From Halodesulfovibrio sp. (GTDB taxonomy: Bacteria > Desulfobacterota > Desulfovibrionia > Desulfovibrionales > Desulfovibrionaceae), in contig NZ_JADMLB010000076.1 in assembly GCF_015482765.1 (NCBI RefSeq), positions 1-64,000 of the forward strand: 64,000 nucleotides of DNA. The letters run 5' to 3'. Below the pieces are notes generated by a model. The model saw nothing but the letters and a program-made list of their open reading frames with translations. It ran no database searches and was not told the DNA's origin. Every line of letters starts with the position of its first letter. The first letter of the stretch is position 1. Shown here piece after piece: positions 39,492 through 45,709 of the stretch. The position numbers and the translations under genes are program-made.

Positions 39492-40526
39492 TTATGATGC
39501 TTTTTTAAGAAAAGGAACTTTCACAATTAAATCGAATGAAGTGTTTGCATGCGAAATTCCATGCACTTTAAACTTCCTATGATTGCACGCCACACAACCA
39601 CCTTTCAGGCAAGCACGAACTACATTCAAAACAGTTCTATTTTCAAAAGTATCTATTCTAATTCTGTAAGTTTTTTGGCATTTACAGCAAGTGACAAGAA
39701 TTTCTGAAAAAAAAGAAGCATAAAGTCTCCCGAATTTATTACTTCGATCATCCAGAACCTTAACTTTGCTCGTTATCACGTCTTTTTTGACGTTTTTATT
39801 GGGGGGATGAGCAGCTTTTTTTTGTTTTTTCCTTGGTGGTTGTTGCAGTGCCACCCTTTCCCTTTTTTCTTTTTTCCATATCTGCTTCGCTTCACAAAAA
39901 TCTTGTGCACATAAAAAAGTTGTTCGGGTTTGATAGTATATTGACACCTCCCAAACACCTTTCCGGACACCTTTAGCAAAGCATATATAATCACGAACAT
40001 TCCCACATACGAACATTGGAATCTTTTTCTTTTTACATACATAAAATGACAAATTAACGTTGCCGAGCTTTCCGTGCAGTTTATACAGCCCACCATCTTT
40101 ATAAACATCTGAAAGAAAAAAAGGTTGCCACCCTTCTTGTTGCCATTGAATTGGCCTTACTACTTCTTTATTTGTTCTATCTCCAACAGGAGCAGGCACA
40201 TAATGTTTTCCAAACGTATCCCCCATTGATGTACAAGGATGTTTTGGCCATGGCGGGCCCAATTCATCAAAAAAGACTCGCCCTCCATTTGGGGACTGAT
40301 AGAAAAAAACTGCTGCGCCACACACAGGACAACGGGCATTTGGGATTGTATAAGATTCATAAATAGGTCGAATAGGTGAAATGCCAAACAACTGGTAGCA
40401 GCTCTTGGTTTGCACCTCCGGCTGACTCCTCCGTACAGGACTTACAGTAGCCCTACTCCGACTCCCCCATTTAGAAGTGCACCACCCACATGTACAATCC
40501 GGCCTATGATTATATCCCCTACCCAC
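39492..40526 (-). CDS. multi-zinc-knuckle protein, unknown
   Basis: A 344-residue protein with Cys groups at the N-terminus (CTCGWC), the middle (RCPVCGAAVFFYQSPNGGRV ... HPC) and the C-terminus (CCKCQ ... CVAC). The central domain, CPxCGxxVFFYxxxxGGRVFFD then LGPPWPKHPC, is a recurring module of unknown function seen in accessory bacterial genes. A basic linker (about 225-260, PRKKQKKAAHPPNKN) separates it from the tail. It may bind nucleic acid. AT-rich like other genes of the island. Confidence 0.5.
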   Translation of the reverse strand: MGRGYNHRPDCTCGWCTSKWGSRSRATVSPVRRSQPEVQTKSCYQLFGISPIRPIYESYTIPNARCPVCGAAVFFYQSPNGGRVFFDELGPPWPKHPCTSMGDTFGKHYVPAPVGDRTNKEVVRPIQWQQEGWQPFFLSDVYKDGGLYKLHGKLGNVNLSFYVCKKKKIPMFVCGNVRDYICFAKGVRKGVWEVSIYYQTRTTFLCAQDFCEAKQIWKKEKRERVALQQPPRKKQKKAAHPPNKNVKKDVITSKVKVLDDRSNKFGRLYASFFSEILVTCCKCQKTYRIRIDTFENRTVLNVVRACLKGGCVACNHRKFKVHGISHANTSFDLIVKVPFLKKAS

Positions 40527-40911
40527 GCAGCACCTACCTCTTAAATTAACTAAAATTTATATTTACACAGACAACCAATACCATGCTGCTTATCATACTA
40601 TAATAGATTATAAATTAATTATATCGTCCTAAACTTAATAGAGTATTTCAGTCGAAAACATATGTAAGTAACTGCTAGACACGCTCAAGAAAGAAAGTCC
40701 TCTCATCATCAGCTGAGAGGACTTTCCATACCACCCTGTCAAACTACGCTTCTAAAGCATCACAGCAAAGAGCATCAAAATTTATCCTACAAATGATGCA
40801 CGATGTTTCAATTGGGTTAAAAAGGAGTGCTCCCGCTTATCCTTGACACCACACGCTTCACAGCATATCTGTTAAACAGCTAACCGAGAAACAGTTAACA
40901 GGCTTGTACGT
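40527..40911. other. AT-rich intergenic stretch with a 13-bp hairpin
   Basis: No gene seen. It contains the perfect stem GAAAGTCCTCTCA / TGAGAGGACTTTC (40693-40705, 40714-40726) and, at the right edge, operator-like repeats for the HigBA pair. The AT-rich left half probably holds the promoter of the zinc-knuckle gene. Confidence 0.6.
40870..40901. promoter_or_regulatory. HigA operator-like repeats
   Basis: CTGTTAAACAG (40870-40880) and CAGTTAACAG (40892-40901) are inverted-repeat copies upstream of higB; antitoxins of this family repress their own operon at such sites. Confidence 0.5.
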
Positions 40912-41196
40912 ATGAAACTTGAATTCGCATGTAAAGAAACTGCCAAGCTCTACCAGACAGGGAAGACTAAAGTTTTTCAAAGCATTGTTAAGGTTGCTCT
41001 GCGCAAACTTGATATGATTGAAGCTGCTGCGACGTTAAACGACCTTAAGGCTCCTCCGGGGAACAGGTTAGAAGCACTTCGGGGAAACCGATCTGGACAG
41101 CACAGCATCCGCATCAACAATCAATGGCGCATCTGTTTTTGCTGGGACGAACGCACCAACACAGCAGCGCAGATTGAAATTGTCGACTACCACTAA
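40912..41196 (+). CDS. higB: HigB-type mRNA-cleaving toxin
   Basis: A 94-residue RelE/HigB-family toxin. RKLDMIEAAATLNDLKAPPG, LEALRGNRSGQHSIRINNQW and RICFCWDE match HigB, a ribosome-dependent endoribonuclease. It precedes its antitoxin by 15 bases, the reversed order typical of higBA. Stabilises the prophage or defends against other phages. Confidence 0.9.
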   Translation: MKLEFACKETAKLYQTGKTKVFQSIVKVALRKLDMIEAAATLNDLKAPPGNRLEALRGNRSGQHSIRINNQWRICFCWDERTNTAAQIEIVDYH

Positions 41197-41211
41197 CCGC
41201 GTGAGGTGAGT

Positions 41212-41514
41212 ATGCGTATAAAAACACATCCAGGCGAAATTCTGCGCGAAGAATTTATGCAGCCGTGGAACATTTCGGCCAACAAGCTTTCCGGCTTCCT
41301 GCGCGTGCCGCTCTCTCGTATTACTGAAATCGTAAACGAGAAGCGCAGCGTAACAGCAGACACTGCAATACGGCTTGCAAAGTTCTTCGGCACCAGTCCT
41401 GAGTTTTGGCTCAACCTGCAAACGCAGCATGACCTTTCCAAAGCACAGGCAAAACACCTTGCAGAACTAAACTCCATTCCAAGCTGTGAATCTGTAGGCG
41501 CATGTCAGCAGTAA
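41212..41514 (+). CDS. higA: HigA-type antitoxin
   Basis: A 100-residue HTH protein (THPGEILREEFMQPWNISAN, SRITEIVNEKRSVTADTAIR, GTSPEFWLNLQTQHDL), a typical HigA/VapI-like antitoxin. Start at the ATG at 41212 behind GAGG. It neutralises HigB and represses the operon. Followed by a bidirectional terminator. Confidence 0.9.
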   Translation: MRIKTHPGEILREEFMQPWNISANKLSGFLRVPLSRITEIVNEKRSVTADTAIRLAKFFGTSPEFWLNLQTQHDLSKAQAKHLAELNSIPSCESVGACQQ

Positions 41515-41534
41515 AAATCGGCTTGTTCTCCCAC

Positions 41535-41567
41535 AAAAAAAAGCGGCTCCTAAGAGCCGCTTTTCAT
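41535..41567. terminator. bidirectional terminator
   Basis: AAGCGGCTC / GAGCCGCTT stem with A and T runs on both sides, between higA and the convergent antirepressor gene. Confidence 0.85.
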
Positions 41568-41581
41568 TTCTTTCACACAAC

Positions 41582-42376
41582 CTACGCTGCGCGTTCTACA
41601 ATTTGTTCCTTCACGTAGAAAAAGTAGTAATTGCTTTTCTGATACGGAAGAATTTTTCTTGCTTCACGCGCCCAAGAGTGATGTCCGGGGATATCCTGTA
41701 TCCCTTTCATGAAGCACCACTTTTCGAAACGCTTATACAGGTGCTTACTTTGTACTCGGTACTTTGAAGCTCTGTTTGTTGCTGGCTCTAGTTTATCGCA
41801 AGCCAACCACTCTTCAACCATTTGGTAGATTTGACCACTACGGTGCAATGGAGTCTTACTGAGCATCGCAGGTCTTGCACCAACCATCGCAGCATATTTT
41901 GTGAAGTAGTAATCAATCCGCTCAGGGGTATTGTCGTCCATCTTTGCAGCCTGCAAAGCGCAGCTCAAAACTTGGGAACGCACATGCGGCTTCAAATGCA
42001 ATACTTCATCAGGCAACTGAGTGTGATCCAGTTCGCAAGGTTCTTCCTCACGTTCTATAGTGTAGGTTCCGTTCTTTCTAAGCGCTGGGAGCACTTCACT
42101 CACTACCCAGTCTTCAAACCGTTCAGCTTCAGGGAGACGGGAACGGAAAATGAGACGATACAGATCGCGTTCAGGGATAATTTTCATTTTCTGCATGCCG
42201 CCAGCCGAAGGGGTCTCCATTTCATCGACCCCTTTGCAATGCATACGGATTGCATCCGCAGAACGGGCATATCCCAACACCTCTGCTACATCTTTCCCCA
42301 CAAACCATATTTCGCCATCACGTAACAACGTTCTTACGGTATTCATACCAAAATCAAAATGTACTAAATCAGACAT
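41582..42376 (-). CDS. BRO-type phage antirepressor
   Basis: A 264-residue protein. Residues 1-110 are a BRO-N domain (FDFGMNTVRTLLRDGEIWFV, DVAEVLGY, ADAIRMHCKG, LYRLIFRSRLPEAERFEDWV). The C-terminal region is a separate basic helical domain (SKHLYKRFEKWCFMKGIQDI). Such proteins bind and inactivate phage repressors. Neither repressor in the window has a self-cleavage domain, so this is a probable inducer. GGAGGG precedes its ATG, and TATAAT (minus, 42400-42405) lies about 25 bases upstream with a GTGCG-N9-CGCAC repeat. Confidence 0.85.
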   Translation of the reverse strand: MSDLVHFDFGMNTVRTLLRDGEIWFVGKDVAEVLGYARSADAIRMHCKGVDEMETPSAGGMQKMKIIPERDLYRLIFRSRLPEAERFEDWVVSEVLPALRKNGTYTIEREEEPCELDHTQLPDEVLHLKPHVRSQVLSCALQAAKMDDNTPERIDYYFTKYAAMVGARPAMLSKTPLHRSGQIYQMVEEWLACDKLEPATNRASKYRVQSKHLYKRFEKWCFMKGIQDIPGHHSWAREARKILPYQKSNYYFFYVKEQIVERAA

Positions 42377-42399
42377 AAACCCTCCGGAAAGGTTTTCGC

Positions 42400-42424
42400 A
42401 TTATAGTGCGTATCTAACCCGCAC
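42400..42424 (-). promoter_or_regulatory. possible antirepressor promoter with inverted repeat
   Basis: TATAAT on the minus strand at 42400-42405 abuts the inverted repeat GTGCG-N9-CGCAC (42406-42424). No good -35 is visible at the proper distance, so activation may be needed. Confidence 0.4.
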
Positions 42425-42513
42425 TTGTGCATACAAAGTATCAACAATTGATATATTCATTACACACAGCGGAGAACTTGGTGAAGTTAAAATAGAAAAA
42501 AGTACAACGTAAC

Positions 42514-42780
42514 TTAATTCACTTTTGTAACTTGACTCTTTAGTACTATTTCAGTCGGGCAGGAATTAAGCACCCCAAAGCTGCCAAACTGCGCTTCTAA
42601 TGCATCACTAAGCTTTTCCATCTTGCCTTCTGCATCATTGCAGAGGGCATCAAGAACAAAACCTGCAAGAGAAGCGTGATCTTTGTCACTGCTTTGCAGA
42701 ACCTCAGCATACGCTTGAATTGGGTAAAGAATGTCGTTGAGATGGCTCATAAGAGCCGCGGGAGTGGTTGATTTAGGCAT
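42514..42780 (-). CDS. small leader protein upstream of antirepressor, icd-like position
   Basis: An 88-residue helical acidic protein (YPIQAYAEVLQSSDKDHASL). Its ribosome binding site AAGGAGG is five bases from ATG and overlaps the target of the antisense RNA encoded just upstream. In P1, P7 and P4-type systems a small ORF (icd/orfX) sits between c4 and the antirepressor gene and must be translated for antirepressor to be expressed. The sequence itself is not recognised. Confidence 0.6.
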   Translation of the reverse strand: MPKSTTPAALMSHLNDILYPIQAYAEVLQSSDKDHASLAGFVLDALCNDAEGKMEKLSDALEAQFGSFGVLNSCPTEIVLKSQVTKVN

Positions 42781-42788
42781 GGTGCCTC

Positions 42789-42809
42789 CTTGTTCTCGGT
42801 TGTTTCAAG
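42789..42809 (-). promoter_or_regulatory. c4-type target sequence over the leader ORF ribosome binding site
   Basis: On the minus strand CTTGAAACAAC-CGA-GAACAAG, where the last AAG begins AAGGAGG. It is complementary in two blocks (11 and 7 bases) to the antisense segment of the RNA at 42827-42908. Confidence 0.75.
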
Positions 42810-42814
42810 ACCTG

Positions 42815-42908
42815 AAAATAAAAAATGTCGGGAGCTTGAAACAACGCGAACAAGTGCGCCCTGCAAACTTTTCCCATACGGGTATTGTATGGCTTGCAGA
42901 CTCCCGAC
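42815..42908 (-). ncRNA. c4-like antisense RNA with its own terminator
   Basis: Read on the minus strand from 42908: GTCGGGAG, then an inner hairpin (CTGCAA...TTGCAG enclosing CCATAC...GTATGG), then the antisense blocks CTTGTTC-GC-GTTGTTTCAAG (42854-42835), then CTCCCGAC which closes the outer stem, then ATTTTTTATTTT. It is thus a structured RNA of 80-90 bases ending in an intrinsic terminator. The blocks can pair with the ribosome binding site region 20 bases downstream of its end. Structure, antisense target, small ORF and antirepressor are the same set as the c4 immunity RNA of phages P1, P7, P4 and N15. Confidence 0.8.
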
Positions 42909-43002
42909 AAAATAGAGGCAAATTAATTTTGGATACACCTTTCCCAAGGAACGTCTGGAAAAAAGGCATAAAAAAGCCACTGCTGACGGGAGCGGTTAGC
43001 CG

Positions 43003-43036
43003 CTTGTTCTTAGGTGTGTTTCAAGCACCTTTTTTT
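43003..43036. other. second c4-target-like sequence and plus-strand terminator
   Basis: On the minus strand CTTGAAAC ... GAACAAG recurs (43025-43003), upstream of the c4-like RNA. On the plus strand AGGTG...CACCT followed by T7 (43012-43037) forms a short terminator. It could be a second pairing site for the antisense RNA. Confidence 0.5.
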
Positions 43037-43100
43037 ATTAAGCATGGATGTTGTTGGGGTGTCAAGGAGGAGGCAAAATTACAACCATACGACCATTGGA

Positions 43101-44969
43101 CTATGAAGTAATGTTACGTATTGCTTCCTCAATTAATTTGTAAGGGTTATCATCCTTTGAAATCACAATTGGAAAGCCTTTAACATCAATAATTGGGCTT
43201 TTCAAACCTACAACCAACTTACTATCCGAAACTTCATACGTAAAAAGAGATGCCTTTTCAGGAGAAAGCCTCTTCGCCATTTGTGCGGCTTCTTGAGCAT
43301 TAGTAATATTAGAAAGCCTATTCACAACGGCTGGCACAACATTCAAAAGCATATCTTGCATTGATTCGGCTTCATCAATAAGGACACCTTTAGCAGCAAA
43401 CTTCACAGCATCATACAAATCACCATACTGTGCTTTAACCTTATCTATTGAAAGAGCTGAAGCTTTTTCTATCTCTTGAAGCACACGGTTAATTTTATCA
43501 CTGTTACCTTCAGCTGTGCCATCCAAATAATAAGACTCTATAGCTCCTTTTCGTAAAACAAAGCAACCAACGCAAGTTAGCGTCGTTAATAACTTTTCCA
43601 ATCGACTCTTGATGATAAGGAAAGCTCCTCCCGCCATCGCTCTTAGCTCTTCATCGGGAATACAAAATAAACTACAAAATGCAGCTCGCCTTTTTTCTTT
43701 TTCAATATCCTTTGCGTCTTCCTGCTCGCCTGACCAATATGCATGTTGACATGCGTATTGCTTAATATCATCCCAATTTGTGGCAACCAGTTTCTTAAAA
43801 TCATCCAACACTTTTTTTGCCAATTGATGACAAGAATCATGACCATCTTTTGCAAGCTCTTGATCAAGCTCTGGCTGATCTGAAAGCATATGAAGAGCAA
43901 ATTTTGAACTATCGACAAGCGTATCAGGGTCAGTAAGAACAATGCATTTTTTACCCATCAAATTAAACAGCTTAACAGAGGAAAGCAGTTCATCATTACC
44001 TAATACAGGTAAAACGTAAGATCCTGTTGCCTCGATATGAAAGTCGAAATGCCCCGACAAAAAATTAACAAAATATTCATCAGAAATCCCCTCCACTAAA
44101 AAAGGTTTGGAGGCAAACAAAGCTGCTTTGTGACCATGCCGCAATCTTGCTAATAAATTTTGTACCTTCCTACCCTTGAGCACTTCATGCTCTGGGTCAA
44201 TTTGTAACGGCAGGGCATAAGCAGAATTACAAAAAATCAATGATGACAAATCATCCCTAGTGCGCAAAGAAAACATTTCTGCTGAGTGTGTCGCCTGAAT
44301 AATTATCTTCTTGTAACTGTTTTCTGTTGGGTATCCAGCTACCCGACTAATTTCATTTTGCAAAAACAATTGAAGTTGAGGATGCAATGAAACTTCTGGC
44401 TCATCTAAAAAAAGCACTCCAATGTCATCATCATACAATCTAGCCAATAGACATACAACGTGAAGTAAACCAGAAGCTTCACGTCCCGCAGAATATTCTT
44501 TTGCTTCTGGGTCACTACTTGTACTAAAAAAAATTTTTAAAGAGCCTGTGTCCCAGTTAACGGTAACTTCACGCTGCAACAACTTTCTTAACCTTTCCTG
44601 AACTTTAAGCCGAATATCTGGTCTGGAAGAAAATGTTAAAAAACCACCATTTAACGTCTCTATTTGGTGCTGCCGAACAACATCTTTCTTGTACGCAAAC
44701 TGTGCGCCATCATAGTTTATACGTCCATTACGCTGACCATCACAGTCAGCTCGATAAGACTCAAACTGTCCTACTCTTCCTGCTGATACAAACACGACCT
44801 TCTTACTACAAAAAATAGAACCTAAAGCCTGTTGCATCCCCCTCATTAATTGAGTTTTTCCACTACCATTAGGTCCAAGAATAGTTGTAATTCCTGACCT
44901 AATCAAAAGCTCGGTCTTTACACCAAACCGCATGCAATTTATTTCTATTGGAAATTCCATAGTTATCAC
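43101..44969 (-). CDS. OLD-family ATPase-nuclease
   Basis: A 622-residue protein. Walker A is ILGPNGSGKTQL (about residues 31-40), the ABC-type signature region EYSAGREASGLLH, and Walker B VLFLDEPEVSLHP. The C-terminal Toprim nuclease part has FLVEGISDEYF (catalytic Glu) and IVLTDPDTLVD (Asp-x-Asp). This is the OLD organisation; P2 Old blocks lambda growth by nuclease action. No Gabija-type helicase (GajB) is beside it, so it is a stand-alone class. AT-rich. Likely anti-phage cargo. Confidence 0.8.
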   Translation of the reverse strand: MITMEFPIEINCMRFGVKTELLIRSGITTILGPNGSGKTQLMRGMQQALGSIFCSKKVVFVSAGRVGQFESYRADCDGQRNGRINYDGAQFAYKKDVVRQHQIETLNGGFLTFSSRPDIRLKVQERLRKLLQREVTVNWDTGSLKIFFSTSSDPEAKEYSAGREASGLLHVVCLLARLYDDDIGVLFLDEPEVSLHPQLQLFLQNEISRVAGYPTENSYKKIIIQATHSAEMFSLRTRDDLSSLIFCNSAYALPLQIDPEHEVLKGRKVQNLLARLRHGHKAALFASKPFLVEGISDEYFVNFLSGHFDFHIEATGSYVLPVLGNDELLSSVKLFNLMGKKCIVLTDPDTLVDSSKFALHMLSDQPELDQELAKDGHDSCHQLAKKVLDDFKKLVATNWDDIKQYACQHAYWSGEQEDAKDIEKEKRRAAFCSLFCIPDEELRAMAGGAFLIIKSRLEKLLTTLTCVGCFVLRKGAIESYYLDGTAEGNSDKINRVLQEIEKASALSIDKVKAQYGDLYDAVKFAAKGVLIDEAESMQDMLLNVVPAVVNRLSNITNAQEAAQMAKRLSPEKASLFTYEVSDSKLVVGLKSPIIDVKGFPIVISKDDNPYKLIEEAIRNITS

Positions 44970-45032
44970 CTATTTTTTTACATTATGAGAAACCAAACTC
45001 TTCTCTGTCAATATTTGGCACTCAACATCTGA

Positions 45033-45077
45033 TAATTAAAAATTATAACTTGATAATCATATTTTCATTTTTAATTA
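45033..45077. promoter_or_regulatory. AT-rich inverted repeat between OLD and Phd genes
   Basis: TAATTAAAAAT (45033-45043) and ATTTTTAATTA (45067-45077) form an 11-bp inverted repeat in the divergent promoter region, a possible operator for the Phd-like antitoxin. Confidence 0.4.
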
Positions 45078-45107
45078 TATATTTTTACAAACTATATTGA
45101 GCACCTA

Positions 45108-45341
45108 ATGCTAAAAAACACCGCCACCATCACAGAACTCCAAAACTCCCCACTGAAAACAGTCCAGAAAGGCAACGGCTCCCCTGTCGCTATTCTGGAG
45201 AACGGGGAAACGGTCTTTTATTGCGTCCCTGCCAAGGCTTGGGAAGCACTTATGGAGCAGCTTGAAGATGCAGATCTCGCACGAATTGCAAAAGGGCGGG
45301 AAAACGAACCGACCGTTGCGGTAACACTTGATGAAATTTAA
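45108..45341 (+). CDS. Phd/YefM-family antitoxin, orphan
   Basis: A 77-residue protein: ITELQNSPLKTVQKGNGSPV, AILENGETVFYCVPAKAWEA match the DNA-binding N-terminus of Phd/RelB-type antitoxins. No toxin follows: a strong terminator begins five bases after the stop and the next gene is on the other strand. Either the toxin was lost or the antitoxin serves as an anti-addiction or autorepressor gene. Confidence 0.75.
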   Translation: MLKNTATITELQNSPLKTVQKGNGSPVAILENGETVFYCVPAKAWEALMEQLEDADLARIAKGRENEPTVAVTLDEI

Positions 45342-45345
45342 GCAA

Positions 45346-45383
45346 AATTAATGGCAAACAGTGGGTACTGTTTGCCATTAATT
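45346..45383. terminator. 17-bp perfect-stem terminator-like hairpin
   Basis: Two complementary 17-base arms (45346-45362, 45367-45383) around GGGT; core GGCAAACAGT / ACTGTTTGCC. It closes the orphan antitoxin gene and marks the right edge of the cargo island. Confidence 0.75.
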
Positions 45384-45460
45384 CACGTTGTATAATTAAT
45401 TTTTAAACGTGCGATAACCTGTTTAATTTTCTGAATAAATGCACTTTTCAACTAAACAGA

Positions 45461-45709
45461 CTAAGCCACGTCAACACTCTTGAAACAATGTCCGCATTTT
45501 TCGCATTTGTGATACCTCTCGTGGACGTTTTCGTACCAACCCATACTTCGGGTCACCTTGCACCTTTCAGCGCCGCAAACGGGACATACGGCTCCTTTTT
45601 TTGCATTGAAGTCCACAGCCTTTGCTTTACTCACCTCGCGCATAATCTTGCGGAAGGTTTCTTTCGGAAGATTATGCAAATCCGCTATGCATTTCTTGTT
45701 ATCTTGCAT
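45461..45709 (-). CDS. zinc-ribbon protein, Ogr/Delta-like (putative late regulator)
   Basis: An 82-residue protein with CPVCGAERCKVTRSMGWYENVH-like layout in two parts: CPVCGAERC and HKCEKCGHCFKS. Two CxxC knuckles about 30 residues apart resemble small zinc-binding activators of phage late genes. It overlaps the large terminase end by 11 bases, so it belongs to the late operon. The activator role is not proven. Confidence 0.5.
   Translation of the reverse strand: MQDNKKCIADLHNLPKETFRKIMREVSKAKAVDFNAKKGAVCPVCGAERCKVTRSMGWYENVHERYHKCEKCGHCFKSVDVA

Noticed and set aside
40693-40726. Intrinsic terminator
   Set aside because: The 13-bp stem lacks a T run on either strand, so it is listed only as a hairpin.
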